Shown here piece after piece: positions 52,886-61,805 of a stretch of DNA of 64,000 nucleotides; the stretch's first letter is position 1, and every line of letters begins with the position of its first letter. Below the pieces are notes generated by a model that had not been told where the DNA came from, made no database searches, and saw only the letters and a program-made list of their open reading frames with translations. The position numbers were made by a program, and so were the translations under genes. Location: assembly GCF_037971845.1 (NCBI RefSeq), contig NZ_CP150227.1, positions 2,480,001 through 2,544,000 on the forward strand. Reading direction: 5' to 3'. This DNA comes from Paenibacillus sp. FSL R5-0766. Lineage in GTDB: Bacteria > Bacillota > Bacilli > Paenibacillales > Paenibacillaceae.

Positions 52886-54142
52886 ATGAAGGCAGAAATC
52901 ATTGCAGTTGGCACAGAGCTACTGCTTGGACAAATCGTCAATACCAATGCCAGATACCTATCCCGTGAATTGGCTGCGATGGGGATCGATGTATATTTCC
53001 AAACGGTGGTTGGGGATAACCTGAACCGGCTTAGTGAAGCTATTCGCATTGCGCAGAGCCGTGCAGACGTTATTTTATTTTCCGGTGGCATCGGACCTAC
53101 CCAAGATGATCTGACCAAGGATGCGCTCGCAGCTGTTCTTAACCGGAAACTGCATACAGATCGAATGGCAATGGACAAAATTGAGAGCTTTTTCAGAGAT
53201 CGTAATGTGGACATGACAGAGAATAACCGACGTCAGGCGATCGTTATTGATGGCGGAACACCTCTGGCCAACGAAACAGGCCTTGCGGCTGGAAATGCGA
53301 TTTCTGACAATGACAAATATTATGTTGTGATGCCTGGACCACCTAAAGAGTTGATTCCAATGTTTGAACAGGAAGTCAAACCTTGGCTGTTCCAGCATGT
53401 ACTCACTGAAGAGATGCCGATCTATTCCCGAATGCTGAAATTCGCAGGTATTGGTGAATCTGCTCTGGAAGATCGACTTCTGGATCTGATTGACGCGCAG
53501 ACAGACCCTACGATTGCTCCTTACGCGAGTGAAGGCGAAGTTACGGTACGTGTCTCCACAAAGGCTGCGAGTGAGGGAGAGGCGAAGCTGAAGCTGGATG
53601 CGATGGAGGTTCAGATTCGGGAGCGTTTGACAGAACATCTCTACGCGAACGAGGATGTGCCTATAGAGTACACGATTGTAACCATGATGTCTGACATGGG
53701 GCTGACGCTGAGCGCTGCTGAGAGCTGTACAGGAGGGCTTGTCATGCAAAGTCTGACCTCTGTACCCGGAAGTGCATCAATGCTCAAAGGTGGAATTGTT
53801 TGTTACTCCAATGAAATTAAAGAAAAGCTGCTGAATGTGCCTCATGATTATCTGGAAGGTGAAGATGCACCTGGGGCGGTAAGCCCTGAGGTTGCAAAAG
53901 TGCTTGCTGAGCAGATCCGCATGATTGGCGATGCTGATTTTGGCTTGGCTGTTACCGGTGTAGCTGGACCGGGATATTCGGAACGCAAACCACCCGGACT
54001 TGTCTTCATCGCTCTTGCTGAACGTGGAAAAGAGACGGAAATTCATGAGCTGCGTATTAATGGTAATCGCGAGACGGTTCGCATTCGTTCAGCCAAAGCG
54101 ATTCTCTATCGCTTATGGCAAAAACTTGTGGCGATGGATTGA
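52886..54142 (+). CDS. cinA: CinA family protein (nicotinamide-nucleotide amidohydrolase)
   Basis: The 418-residue protein joins an N-terminal MoCF_biosynth/ADP-ribose pyrophosphatase domain (IIAVGTELLLGQIVNTNARYLSREL; FSGGIGPTQDDLTKDAL, about 65-82; MPGPPKEL) to a C-terminal nicotinamide mononucleotide deamidase domain (TLSAAESCTGGLVMQSLTSVPGSASMLKGGIVCYSNEIK, about 272-312; AVTGVAGP). It acts in pyridine-nucleotide repair and is found before recA in many Firmicutes, as here, where it is also tied to competence. ATG 52886 follows AGGAGGATG. Confidence 0.94.
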   Translation: MKAEIIAVGTELLLGQIVNTNARYLSRELAAMGIDVYFQTVVGDNLNRLSEAIRIAQSRADVILFSGGIGPTQDDLTKDALAAVLNRKLHTDRMAMDKIESFFRDRNVDMTENNRRQAIVIDGGTPLANETGLAAGNAISDNDKYYVVMPGPPKELIPMFEQEVKPWLFQHVLTEEMPIYSRMLKFAGIGESALEDRLLDLIDAQTDPTIAPYASEGEVTVRVSTKAASEGEAKLKLDAMEVQIRERLTEHLYANEDVPIEYTIVTMMSDMGLTLSAAESCTGGLVMQSLTSVPGSASMLKGGIVCYSNEIKEKLLNVPHDYLEGEDAPGAVSPEVAKVLAEQIRMIGDADFGLAVTGVAGPGYSERKPPGLVFIALAERGKETEIHELRINGNRETVRIRSAKAILYRLWQKLVAMD

Positions 54143-54200
54143 TTAGTTAATCGCTTCGATTGCATTTACAGTTCCAAGCAAGTATAATTAAGGAAGACGG

Positions 54201-54247
54201 AAGAACCGTAGAATTAGGCTTTACAGCCTTGTTTACGGTTCTTTTTT
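54201..54247 (+). terminator. Rho-independent terminator between cinA and recA
   Basis: AAGAACCGTA (54201-54210) pairs with TACGGTTCTT (54234-54243), with an inner AGGCT/AGCCT stem, followed by Ts. It isolates recA under its own promoter. Confidence 0.9.
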
Positions 54248-54302
54248 CTGTTTAATGGAAAGTTTCCTTGAGGAAGAGGCGCCTCGGCCTTTACAAAAAA
54301 AA

Positions 54303-54316
54303 CGAATGTATGTTCG
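54303..54316 (+). promoter_or_regulatory. LexA (DinR) box of recA
   Basis: CGAATGTATGTTCG matches the Gram-positive SOS box CGAACN4GTTCG with one mismatch. It lies just upstream of the -35 box, so LexA would repress recA. Confidence 0.8.
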
Positions 54317-54325
54317 AAAAAAAGC

Positions 54326-54354
54326 TTGGCAAACGTGTTAAAACAAGGTATCAT
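54326..54354 (+). promoter_or_regulatory. recA promoter
   Basis: TTGGCA (54326-54331), a 17-base spacer and TATCAT (54349-54354). Confidence 0.75.
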
Positions 54355-54385
54355 TATCTTATAAACAGTAAAGGGTGTGAGCTTA

Positions 54386-55450
54386 TTGTCAGACCGTCGT
54401 GCCGCGCTTGATATGGCGCTCCGTCAAATAGAGAAGCAATTTGGTAAAGGATCCATCATGAAACTGGGTGAGTCCACTCATATGAATGTGGAAATTATTC
54501 CCAGCGGTTCCTTGGCTTTGGATATTGCATTAGGAACAGGCGGCTTGCCTAAAGGCCGTATTGTTGAAATATATGGACCTGAATCCTCTGGTAAAACAAC
54601 CGTAGCATTGCATGCTATCGCTGAAGTACAAAGAGCGGGTGGACAAGCTGCATTTATCGATGCCGAGCATGCTCTTGACCCACAATACGCAAGCAAACTT
54701 GGTGTTAATATTGATGAATTGCTTCTGTCTCAGCCAGATACGGGTGAGCAAGGGCTGGAAATTGCAGAAGCTCTTGTTCGCAGTGGTGCAGTAGATATCG
54801 TCGTTATTGACTCTGTAGCCGCATTGGTTCCAAAAGCAGAGATTGAAGGCGAAATGGGTGATTCACACGTTGGTTTGCAAGCGCGTTTGATGTCTCAGGC
54901 GCTGCGTAAACTGTCTGGTGCAATCAGCAAATCCAAAACAATCGCAATCTTCATTAACCAGCTTCGTGAGAAAGTCGGCGTTATGTTTGGTAACCCGGAA
55001 ACAACACCTGGTGGTCGTGCTCTGAAGTTTTATTCTACAGTACGTCTGGATGTGCGTCGTATTGAGAGTATCAAATCAGGCAATGACATGATTGGTAATC
55101 GTACTCGTATTAAAGTTGTGAAAAACAAAGTGGCACCTCCGTTTAAACAAGCGGAAGTGGATATCATGTATGGCGAGGGTATCTCGAGAGAAGGTAGTAT
55201 CATTGACATTGGTACAGAGCTGGACATCGTTAATAAAAGTGGTGCATGGTACTCCTACGAAGGCGAGCGTTTAGGACAAGGCCGTGAGAACGCAAAGCAG
55301 TTCATGAAAGAGCATAAAGATATTGCTGACATCATTGAACAAAAAATTCGTGTAGCCAGTAACTTGGTTACTGCAGTTCCTGCGCCAACTAGTGAAGAGC
55401 AACAAAAAGAAGCAGCAGAAGAACAAGAATTGTTTGAAATCAACGAGTAA
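54386..55450 (+). CDS. recA: Recombinase RecA
   Basis: RecA catalyses strand exchange and activates LexA cleavage. The ~354-residue protein has Walker [10 protein letters not shown] (about residues 63-71), [49 protein letters not shown] (about 137-175), and [31 protein letters not shown] 54386 gives [28 protein letters not shown], which agrees with Bacillus RecA, and AAGGG lies about 10 bases upstream; the GTG at 54377 overlaps that site. Confidence 0.98.
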   Translation: MSDRRAALDMALRQIEKQFGKGSIMKLGESTHMNVEIIPSGSLALDIALGTGGLPKGRIVEIYGPESSGKTTVALHAIAEVQRAGGQAAFIDAEHALDPQYASKLGVNIDELLLSQPDTGEQGLEIAEALVRSGAVDIVVIDSVAALVPKAEIEGEMGDSHVGLQARLMSQALRKLSGAISKSKTIAIFINQLREKVGVMFGNPETTPGGRALKFYSTVRLDVRRIESIKSGNDMIGNRTRIKVVKNKVAPPFKQAEVDIMYGEGISREGSIIDIGTELDIVNKSGAWYSYEGERLGQGRENAKQFMKEHKDIADIIEQKIRVASNLVTAVPAPTSEEQQKEAAEEQELFEINE

Positions 55451-55566
55451 TCTCTCGAAACCTCCTTGTAGGGAGGGATCCTGAGGGTGTTCCCCACTGG
55501 ACTCCGTAAACTTATCTGATTGAGCTTGGATCAATCTGGATAATGGATTGTAGTGTGGGAGTACTC

Positions 55567-55608
55567 GTGCTAACAGCCCCTGTCCCAATGGACAGGGGCT
55601 GTTAGCAC
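55567..55608 (+). terminator. Perfect 19-bp inverted repeat after recA
   Basis: GTGCTAACAGCCCCTGTCC (55567-55585) pairs with its exact complement at 55590-55608 around a CAAT loop. No T run follows directly, so it acts perhaps as a processing or bidirectional stop signal. Confidence 0.7.
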
Positions 55609-55623
55609 GCTAACTGTGGAGTA

Positions 55624-55652
55624 AAGGCCGGGCAGAGTTCCCGGTCTTTTGT
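55624..55652 (+). terminator. Second terminator between recA and recX
   Basis: GGCCGGG and CCCGGTC pair around CAGAGTT-type loop bases and lead into CTTTTGTG. Confidence 0.65.
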
Positions 55653-55729
55653 GTTATTGGTGTTCTTTGTCTATGTGAAGGTGTGCTTGGCGTAGTCAGA
55701 ATGAAAATGTTATGAAAGGGGAGACCAGA

Positions 55730-56467
55730 ATGGATCAACATGACGAGGATTTATATGAAGAAGCAGAACAGGACGGCCTATCCCAATTTCCGGACAACGA
55801 AGAACTTATTATTACACGTGTAGAACGAACGAAGAGCAGGCAAGCTCGTTATCGAATCACTTTTGGCATCCACTCCATTACGGTTCTTGAAGATGTGATG
55901 ATTAAATACAGGATGACTCAAGGTAATACGTTTATGAAGAAGGATCTGGAGGAAATCATTGTAGCTGACGAGCGACAGCGGACGTATGCACAGTCTCTGC
56001 GTTTTTTGGAGCATAAACCGCGCACACGCCATGAATTAAGTCAGAAACTTCGTCAGAAGGAGTTTGCTGCACCTTTGATTGAAGAGGCGCTGGATCGGCT
56101 TGAGCGGGAGAACCTGGTGGATGACGATCTATTTGCGAAGGAATGGACAAGACAGCGTATGGAGGGCAAGCGGAAGGGAAAACTGTGGATAAGGCAAGAG
56201 CTGCGGCAAAAGGGCATTGCCAATGATCTCATTGTTGAGGCACTAGAAGGGATCAGTACAGATGCGGAATTTGAGACTGCCTTGAGTGCAGGACGCAAAA
56301 AATGGAATCAGGTCAAAGGGGACGTCAAAGAGAAGAAAAATAAAACGCTTCCCTTCCTAATGAGACGTGGTTTTTCAATGGATATGGTGCGCCGGGTCGT
56401 GAATTGTTTAATTGAAGAAGATGAGGCTGGGGACCCTGAAGATGACGAAGCGTTGTTATGGGATTAG
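55730..56467 (+). CDS. recX: Regulatory protein RecX
   Basis: RecX binds RecA filaments and limits or modulates their activity. The ~245-residue protein has an N-terminal extension, then the three-helix repeats typical of RecX: AQSLRFLEHKPRTRHELSQKLRQKEF (about 87-112), LDRLERENLVDDDLFAKEWTRQRM (about 120-143) and IRQELRQKGIANDLIVEAL. ATG 55730 is 7 bases after AAAGGGGAG. It directly follows recA but behind two hairpins, so it is probably expressed at a lower level. B. subtilis has its recX elsewhere. Confidence 0.9.
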   Translation: MDQHDEDLYEEAEQDGLSQFPDNEELIITRVERTKSRQARYRITFGIHSITVLEDVMIKYRMTQGNTFMKKDLEEIIVADERQRTYAQSLRFLEHKPRTRHELSQKLRQKEFAAPLIEEALDRLERENLVDDDLFAKEWTRQRMEGKRKGKLWIRQELRQKGIANDLIVEALEGISTDAEFETALSAGRKKWNQVKGDVKEKKNKTLPFLMRRGFSMDMVRRVVNCLIEEDEAGDPEDDEALLWD

Positions 56468-56495
56468 CAGACTAGAGTCTCTATACTGCATTCTC

Positions 56496-56525
56496 TTGAC
56501 AATTTCTTTCGTCAAATACTAAAAT
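56496..56525 (+). promoter_or_regulatory. SigA-type promoter for rny
   Basis: TTGACA (56496-56501), an 18-base spacer and TAAAAT (56520-56525). About 250 bases of untranslated leader follow, in which I see no gene. Confidence 0.6.
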
Positions 56526-56777
56526 GGACATGAGTCTGTAAGAAATGGACAACCCTTTTTCCTTCCAAAAAAGCGGTTTCGGTTTCTTAAGATTTATACC
56601 ATTCTTAATTATGGGTTCGCTGGAAACAGTGAATAGTACGTGGAAACATGTACATGTGAAATGAAAATCGGCGGGGGATCGCCGTGAGTATTCGTTATTC
56701 CCAAACATATGTAAGGTTTGAAAACTGCAAATTGACCCAAGGAATGCCTTGGAGGAACCAACGAGGAGGTGAACAGT

Positions 56778-58319
56778 ATGGAAATTGCAATCACGATCGC
56801 TCTCGTTGCAGCCGCGCTATTCATTGGGTTCGGAGTAGGATATTTTATTCGCAAATCTCTTGCAGAGGCTAAAATCTCTAGTGCGGAACAAGCTGCCGTA
56901 CAAATCGTGGAGAACGCGAAGAAAGAGGCAGAAGCACTGAAGAAAGAAACGGTGCTGGAGGCGAAGGATGAAATCCATCGCATTCGCGCTGAAGCTGAAA
57001 AAGACACTCGTGAACGTCGGAATGAAATTCAACGACAAGAAAGACGATTGTTGCAAAAAGAAGAGTCGCTGGATAAAAAATTGGAATCACTCGAACGTAA
57101 AGAAGAGCAAGTGGCTAACAAAGAGAAACGAATTGATGAGACTCAGCAGCAGATCGAAATGATTTACAAAAACCAGGTGACAGAGTTGGAACGTATATCC
57201 AACCTCACCATGGAAGACGCACGCAGTATCATACTGTCCAACGTAGAACAGGAAGTTCGTCATGAGACGGCTCAAATGATCAAGGACATTGAACAACAAG
57301 CGAAGGAAGAAGCGGACAAAAAGTCCCGCGAGATTATTACACTCGCCATCCAACGTTGTGCGGCTGACCACGTAGCGGAAACAACGGTATCTGTTGTTAC
57401 CCTGCCAAATGAAGAAATGAAAGGCCGGATTATCGGTCGTGAAGGACGTAACATCCGTGCGCTTGAAACCCTTACAGGGATTGACCTCATTATCGATGAT
57501 ACGCCAGAAGCTGTTATTCTGTCGGGCTTTGACCCGATTCGCCGTGAGATCGCCCGTACTGCCCTGGAGAAACTGGTGGCTGATGGACGTATTCACCCGG
57601 CACGGATTGAAGAGATGGTTGAGAAATCCCGTAAAGAAGTGGATGAGCGCATCCGTGAATACGGTGAGCAAGCTACCTTTGAAGTGGGCGTGCATGGTCT
57701 GCATCCGGATCTGATCAAAATTTTGGGCCGGTTGAAGTTCCGTACAAGTTACGGTCAGAACGTCTTGAAACATTCGATGGAAGTCGCTTATCTGGCTGGA
57801 CTGATGGCTGGCGAACTCGGAGAAGACGTAACTCTGGCAAGACGTGCAGGTCTATTGCATGACATCGGTAAAGCGCTGGATCACGAAGTGGAAGGATCAC
57901 ACGTCGAAATTGGCGTGGAACTGGCGAAGAAATACAAAGAACATCCGGTTGTAATCAACAGTATCGCGTCCCATCACGGAGATTGCGAAGCGACTTCGGT
58001 CATTGCCATGTTGGTTGGCGCAGCAGATGCGCTCTCCGCAGCAAGACCAGGCGCACGCCGCGAAACGCTGGAAACGTATATCAAACGACTGGAGAAGCTG
58101 GAAGAAATCTCAGAATCCTTCGAAGGTGTCGAGAAATCGTACGCCATTCAGGCCGGACGCGAAGTTCGCGTTATGGTACAGCCTGAGAAAATCGATGATG
58201 CTGAAGCCTTCCGCTTAGCCCGTGACATCACAAAGATGATTGAGAATGAACTCGACTATCCGGGTCACATCAAAGTCACCGTCATCCGGGAAACCCGTGC
58301 GGTTGAATACGCAAAATAG
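56778..58319 (+). CDS. rny: Ribonuclease Y
   Basis: RNase Y is the membrane-bound endoribonuclease that starts mRNA decay in many Firmicutes. The ~513-residue protein has an N-terminal membrane anchor ([22 protein letters not shown]), a long coiled coil (about 28-195), a KH domain ([28 protein letters not shown], about 213-240) and an HD domain ([27 protein letters not shown], about 352-378; SIASHHGD). ATG 56778 is 8 bases after GAGGTG. RicA, which acts with RNase Y, is encoded at the end of this window. Confidence 0.97.
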   Translation: MEIAITIALVAAALFIGFGVGYFIRKSLAEAKISSAEQAAVQIVENAKKEAEALKKETVLEAKDEIHRIRAEAEKDTRERRNEIQRQERRLLQKEESLDKKLESLERKEEQVANKEKRIDETQQQIEMIYKNQVTELERISNLTMEDARSIILSNVEQEVRHETAQMIKDIEQQAKEEADKKSREIITLAIQRCAADHVAETTVSVVTLPNEEMKGRIIGREGRNIRALETLTGIDLIIDDTPEAVILSGFDPIRREIARTALEKLVADGRIHPARIEEMVEKSRKEVDERIREYGEQATFEVGVHGLHPDLIKILGRLKFRTSYGQNVLKHSMEVAYLAGLMAGELGEDVTLARRAGLLHDIGKALDHEVEGSHVEIGVELAKKYKEHPVVINSIASHHGDCEATSVIAMLVGAADALSAARPGARRETLETYIKRLEKLEEISESFEGVEKSYAIQAGREVRVMVQPEKIDDAEAFRLARDITKMIENELDYPGHIKVTVIRETRAVEYAK

Positions 58320-58327
58320 AGCATTAC

Positions 58328-58364
58328 GGAAAAGTGGCCGCAGTAGTGGGCCACTTTTCCTGTT
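58328..58364 (+). terminator. Hairpin terminator after rny
   Basis: GGAAAAGTGGCC (58328-58339) pairs perfectly with GGCCACTTTTCC (58349-58360). The T run lies inside the stem, so it may work in both directions. Confidence 0.7.
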
Positions 58365-58473
58365 GATAGCCTGTTAAAAGGCAACTACACATCATGGAGC
58401 ATGAGATAGAGTCCTGCAAAGGTTCAACATTTGAAGTAAGAGGACTTTGCAGGAATTGAGGAGGCAGTAATCA

Positions 58474-59268
58474 ATGAAAGTTTTGTTTATTGGTGACATT
58501 GTAGGTAACGTGGGACGTAAGGCATTAAAGGAAAATTTACCGTACCTGAAATCGAAGTATAAGCCACATGTGGTGATTGTGAATGGTGAAAATGCGGCAG
58601 CAGGTCGTGGCATTACCGGTGCAATCGCAAATGAGTTTTTCAACTGGGGTGTACATGGTATTACACTTGGTAATCATACTTGGGACAATAAGGATATTTT
58701 TGATTTTATAGATGATGAGCCCCGCATGATTCGTCCAGCGAACTTTCCACCAGGCACACCAGGACGAGGGTACACGGTTGTCAAAGGCGAAGGGAAAGAG
58801 CTAGCGATTGTCAATCTTCAAGGAAGAACGTTCCTGCCTGCTCTGGATTGTCCATTCCGTGTAGCTGATGAAATTGTAGATGAGCTGCGCCAAGACCATA
58901 AATGTATTTTGGTCGATATGCATGCTGAAGCGACGTCAGAAAAGATTGCCATGGGATGGCATCTGGATGGACGTGCGTCTCTCGTTGTAGGTACACATAC
59001 ACATGTACAGAGTAATGATGATCGGATTTTGCCTGGAGGAACAGCTTACTTGACGGATGCAGGCATGGTAGGGCCTCGTGACGGTATATTGGGTATGGAG
59101 CGTGAGGCCGTGCTGCGTAAGTTCTACACTCAGCTGCCTGTACGTTTCGTTGTAGATGATGGCAAATGGCACTTCCATGGTGTTTTTGTTGAAATTGATG
59201 AAGCCACAGGTGCGGCAACACGCATCGAAAAAATTCGTCTGACGGAGGATGAGTGGCGCATGGAATAG
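58474..59268 (+). CDS. ymdB: Metallophosphoesterase YmdB
   Basis: YmdB is a phosphodiesterase that affects the choice between motility and biofilm in B. subtilis, and can hydrolyse 2',3'-cyclic nucleotides. The 264-residue protein has MKVLFIGDIVGNVGRKAL (metal-binding Asp, about residue 8), VIVNGENAAAGRGI (Asn-Glu, about 38), GITLGNHTWDNKDIFDFI (about 62-80), LVDMHAEATSEKIA and VGTHTHVQSNDD. All motifs are intact. It follows rny as in Bacillus. ATG 58474 follows GAGGAGGCAG. Confidence 0.95.
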   Translation: MKVLFIGDIVGNVGRKALKENLPYLKSKYKPHVVIVNGENAAAGRGITGAIANEFFNWGVHGITLGNHTWDNKDIFDFIDDEPRMIRPANFPPGTPGRGYTVVKGEGKELAIVNLQGRTFLPALDCPFRVADEIVDELRQDHKCILVDMHAEATSEKIAMGWHLDGRASLVVGTHTHVQSNDDRILPGGTAYLTDAGMVGPRDGILGMEREAVLRKFYTQLPVRFVVDDGKWHFHGVFVEIDEATGAATRIEKIRLTEDEWRME

Positions 59269-59306
59269 GGGTATTGTCCCAATTTGCAGGGAAACCCGTC
59301 TAAAAA

Positions 59307-59335
59307 GAAGGAATTTTTTTGCCTCCCGCGAATAA
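59307..59335 (+). promoter_or_regulatory. Candidate SigH promoter for spoVS
   Basis: GAAGGAATT (59307-59315) fits RnAGGAwWW exactly, and a GAATAA box (59330-59335) fits most of RnnGAATww at the usual distance of 11-12 bases. spoVS of B. subtilis is SigH-dependent. Confidence 0.6.
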
Positions 59336-59385
59336 CATCTAGTAAGTGGAAACAAACTTTCAACATTCCCAGGGAGGTACTTACC

Positions 59386-59646
59386 ATGGATGTATTAAAA
59401 GTTTCAGCAAAGTCCAATCCTAATTCTGTAGCCGGCGCTCTTGCAGGGGTTCTTCGTGAACGTGGAAATGCTGAACTGCAGGCAATTGGAGCGGGAGCAC
59501 TGAACCAAGCCATTAAAGCGGTAGCGATAGCCCGGGGATTTGTAGCACCAAGCGGAGTTGACCTGATTTGTATTCCAGCTTTTACAGACATTGTGATCGA
59601 CGGCGAGGACCGAACGGCCATTAAGCTGATTGTGGAGCCCAGATAA
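59386..59646 (+). CDS. spoVS: Stage V sporulation protein S
   Basis: SpoVS is a small Alba-like protein needed for coat assembly and cortex progress. The ~86-residue sequence (MDVLKVSAKSNPNSVAGALA, then VLRERGNAELQAIGAGALNQAIKA and FTDIVIDGEDRTAIKLIVEPR) is almost invariant among spore formers. ATG 59386 lies after AGGGAGGTAC; the frame is open upstream to 59284. Confidence 0.97.
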   Translation: MDVLKVSAKSNPNSVAGALAGVLRERGNAELQAIGAGALNQAIKAVAIARGFVAPSGVDLICIPAFTDIVIDGEDRTAIKLIVEPR

Positions 59647-59664
59647 TACATGCAGTATGCATTG

Positions 59665-59696
59665 AACCTGTTTACGATGTAGACAGGTTTTTTTGC
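59665..59696 (+). terminator. Rho-independent terminator after spoVS
   Basis: AACCTGT (59665-59671) pairs with ACAGGTT (59683-59689), followed by Ts. Confidence 0.85.
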
Positions 59697-59731
59697 GTTT
59701 TTTTGCAATCACATATTGAGGAGGGTTTAAG

Positions 59732-60727
59732 ATGTCCATGTCTGATTGGCGTGTAGCTGATTTTCACTGTGATGCACTGAGCAAAATTTTGATGCAGCCT
59801 GCCCTTTCATTTGAAAATGCTCCACAACTGGATGTGAACTTGCAACGTTTGAAAGAGGGGAATGTAGGGTTGCAGGCGTTCGCCATCTATTTACCCGAAG
59901 TACTTGGCAGAGGCAAGTTTGAACATGTCATGGGGCAGTTGGAGATTTATCGTAGACGTGTGGAGAGAAGTCAGGAGTGGCCTGCCGGCACACAGACGTT
60001 GTTATGGCGTGAACAGGTGGCTCAGGTGGGGCAAACAGAGGGTCCGTGGGGATTAATCACACTGGAGGGTGTGGATGGCCTGGAGGGCAACCTGTTCTAT
60101 CTGGAGTTATGTTATCAGATGGGCGTTCGAATTATTGGACTAACGTGGAATTATGCTAATTGGGCGGCCGACGGAGTCATGGAGAAGCGTGGAGCAGGTC
60201 TGACCGAGAAGGGGAAGGAACTGGTGCACCAGTGTAATGAAATCGGAATGCTGCTTGACGTGTCACATCTGACAGAGAAAGGGTTCTGGGAACTGGCTGA
60301 CTTGAGTAAACGTCCTTTTATCGCCTCCCACTCCAACAGCTACAGCGTATGTCCCCATGTGCGTAATCTGAAAGATGATCAGATTCAGGCTATCATTGCC
60401 CGGGAAGGGCGGATTGGACTGACGTTTGTACCCTGGTTTGTAAAGCAGGAGGGTGAGGTACGTATAGAAGATCTGCTGCCTCATATTGAGCAATTCTGTT
60501 CTCTCGGCGGGCAGCACCATCTGATGATGGGGTCTGATTTTGATGGAATCTCAACGTATATTCAGAAACTTGAACATTCAGGACATTATCCGAGACTGAC
60601 GGAAATCCTGCTCAAGCATTATGATGAACATCTGGTTCGTGGCTGGTTGTGGGGGAATGCAATGAGTTATCTGGGGGAACACTTGCCAGAGAGCAATCCA
60701 AAGATGAAGGGGAAATCCATGAAATAG
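59732..60727 (+). CDS. Membrane dipeptidase family (peptidase M19)
   Basis: This 331-residue enzyme belongs to the renal dipeptidase family of zinc hydrolases that cut dipeptides. It has the HxD motif in VADFHCDALSKI (about residues 8-20), LEGVDGLEG (about 110-118, metal-bridging Glu), GLTWNYANWAADG, LDVSHLTEKGFWEL (about 173) and PFIASHSNSYSVCPHVRNL (about 191-209) with a further His, then MGSDFDGI. No signal peptide is present, so it is cytoplasmic. It lies where B. subtilis has tdh-kbl. ATG 59732 follows GGAGGG. Confidence 0.9.
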   Translation: MSMSDWRVADFHCDALSKILMQPALSFENAPQLDVNLQRLKEGNVGLQAFAIYLPEVLGRGKFEHVMGQLEIYRRRVERSQEWPAGTQTLLWREQVAQVGQTEGPWGLITLEGVDGLEGNLFYLELCYQMGVRIIGLTWNYANWAADGVMEKRGAGLTEKGKELVHQCNEIGMLLDVSHLTEKGFWELADLSKRPFIASHSNSYSVCPHVRNLKDDQIQAIIAREGRIGLTFVPWFVKQEGEVRIEDLLPHIEQFCSLGGQHHLMMGSDFDGISTYIQKLEHSGHYPRLTEILLKHYDEHLVRGWLWGNAMSYLGEHLPESNPKMKGKSMK

Positions 60728-60793
60728 TGAACTGGTGTGTGCGTTGAAAGTGTTGAATTGAAACTAGTTTTCCAAATAAAGGACGGGAATGAT

Positions 60794-60825
60794 GGTGAAA
60801 TAAGTGTATTTCATGAATTTTCACC
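60794..60825 (+). promoter_or_regulatory. Palindromic operator-like site before pduL
   Basis: TGAAATA (60796-60802), AGTG and TATTTCA (60807-60813) form a perfect 7-bp inverted repeat. An outer pair GGTGAAA (60794-60800) and TTTCACC (60819-60825) overlaps it. It ends 8 bases before the -35 box. Confidence 0.5.
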
Positions 60826-60832
60826 AGTTCGT

Positions 60833-60861
60833 TTTCATTTCACTCCAAAAAGGGGTATAAT
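60833..60861 (+). promoter_or_regulatory. SigA-type promoter for pduL
   Basis: TTTCAT (60833-60838), a 17-base spacer and TATAAT (60856-60861). Confidence 0.65.
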
Positions 60862-60920
60862 ACCATTGGATTGTTAAGAGCCTGAGTACAGGCCATAGAT
60901 AAACAAGGAGTGAATTTACA

Positions 60921-61493
60921 ATGAGTAAAACAGTACCTGTGGGCGTATCTGCCCGTCACATTCATGTATCCCAAGAGCACGTTGAAATTTTGTTTGGCAA
61001 AGGTTATGAACTGACTGAATTTAAACCTCTGTCCCAGCCTGGCCAGTACGCTGCTAACGAAACGGTAGCGGTAATTGGTTCGAAAGGACAGTTTGATAAA
61101 GTGCGTATCCTTGGACCTGTTCGCCCTGAAACGCAACTGGAGATCTCCATGACAGATTCATTTGCGATTGGTGTTAAAGTACCTGTACGTGAATCTGGAA
61201 GCATTGAAGGTACACCAGGAATCACGATTAAAGGTCCTGCTGGCGAAGTAACAATTGATAAAGGTGTTATCGTTGCTGCTCGTCACATTCACTTCCATAC
61301 TTCTGATGCTGCTAAATGGGGTATCGAGGACAAACAAATGTTGAAAGTTCGCCTGGGCGGAGACCGCGGTCTTGTACTGGAAAATGTACTTGCTCGTGTA
61401 TCCGATTCTTTCGCACTGGACATGCATATTGATACAGATGAAGCTAACGCTGCTGGCGCTCGTAATGGCGACACTGCTGAAATCATCGATTAA
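60921..61493 (+). CDS. pduL: Phosphate propanoyltransferase (PduL family)
   Basis: PduL enzymes exchange acyl-CoA with acyl phosphate and are unrelated to Pta. The 190-residue protein has the two-fold repeat with metal-binding histidines: VSARHIHVSQEHVEILFG (about 9-26) and VAARHIHFHTSDAAKWGI (about 118-135). The N-terminus starts directly with the catalytic fold; there is no encapsulation peptide. No microcompartment genes are nearby, so it probably works as a free phosphotransacetylase or propionyl transferase. Confidence 0.92.
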   Translation: MSKTVPVGVSARHIHVSQEHVEILFGKGYELTEFKPLSQPGQYAANETVAVIGSKGQFDKVRILGPVRPETQLEISMTDSFAIGVKVPVRESGSIEGTPGITIKGPAGEVTIDKGVIVAARHIHFHTSDAAKWGIEDKQMLKVRLGGDRGLVLENVLARVSDSFALDMHIDTDEANAAGARNGDTAEIID

Positions 61494-61542
61494 TTACATG
61501 TAATAGCTTCAGCCGCCAATTGGGGCGATCTGAATAACATAT

Positions 61543-61606
61543 AAACCTGAGCACAGCCAACAGGGGCCGGTTAATTCCAGCCCTGATGGCAAGGCTCAGG
61601 TTTTTG
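61543..61606 (+). terminator. Bulged terminator after pduL
   Basis: AAACCTGAGC (61543-61552) pairs with GCTCAGGTTT (61593-61602), with inner CAGGGGC/GCCCTG pairing, followed by Ts. Confidence 0.75.
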
Positions 61607-61693
61607 TATTTTCTGAGTGTTCTTCTGAACATGGCATGTTACGGATTAGACGAAGGGACATGCGCTTTGGATGTGGAACTACAGCCCAATTCA

Positions 61694-61702
61694 TGCTATA
61701 AT
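61694..61702 (+). promoter_or_regulatory. Extended -10 promoter for miaB
   Basis: TGCTATAAT (61694-61702) is an extended -10 box; the -35 region is poor. It lies 104 bases before miaB. Confidence 0.5.
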
Positions 61703-61805
61703 TTGCTGTAATGCTCTTTTAATGTTCCAAGCAAGAAATTCACCTGGAACAGGGATGAATGAACGATTTTTTATTAATAGAGGCTGTAAGGAGTGACCGA
61801 AGGAA

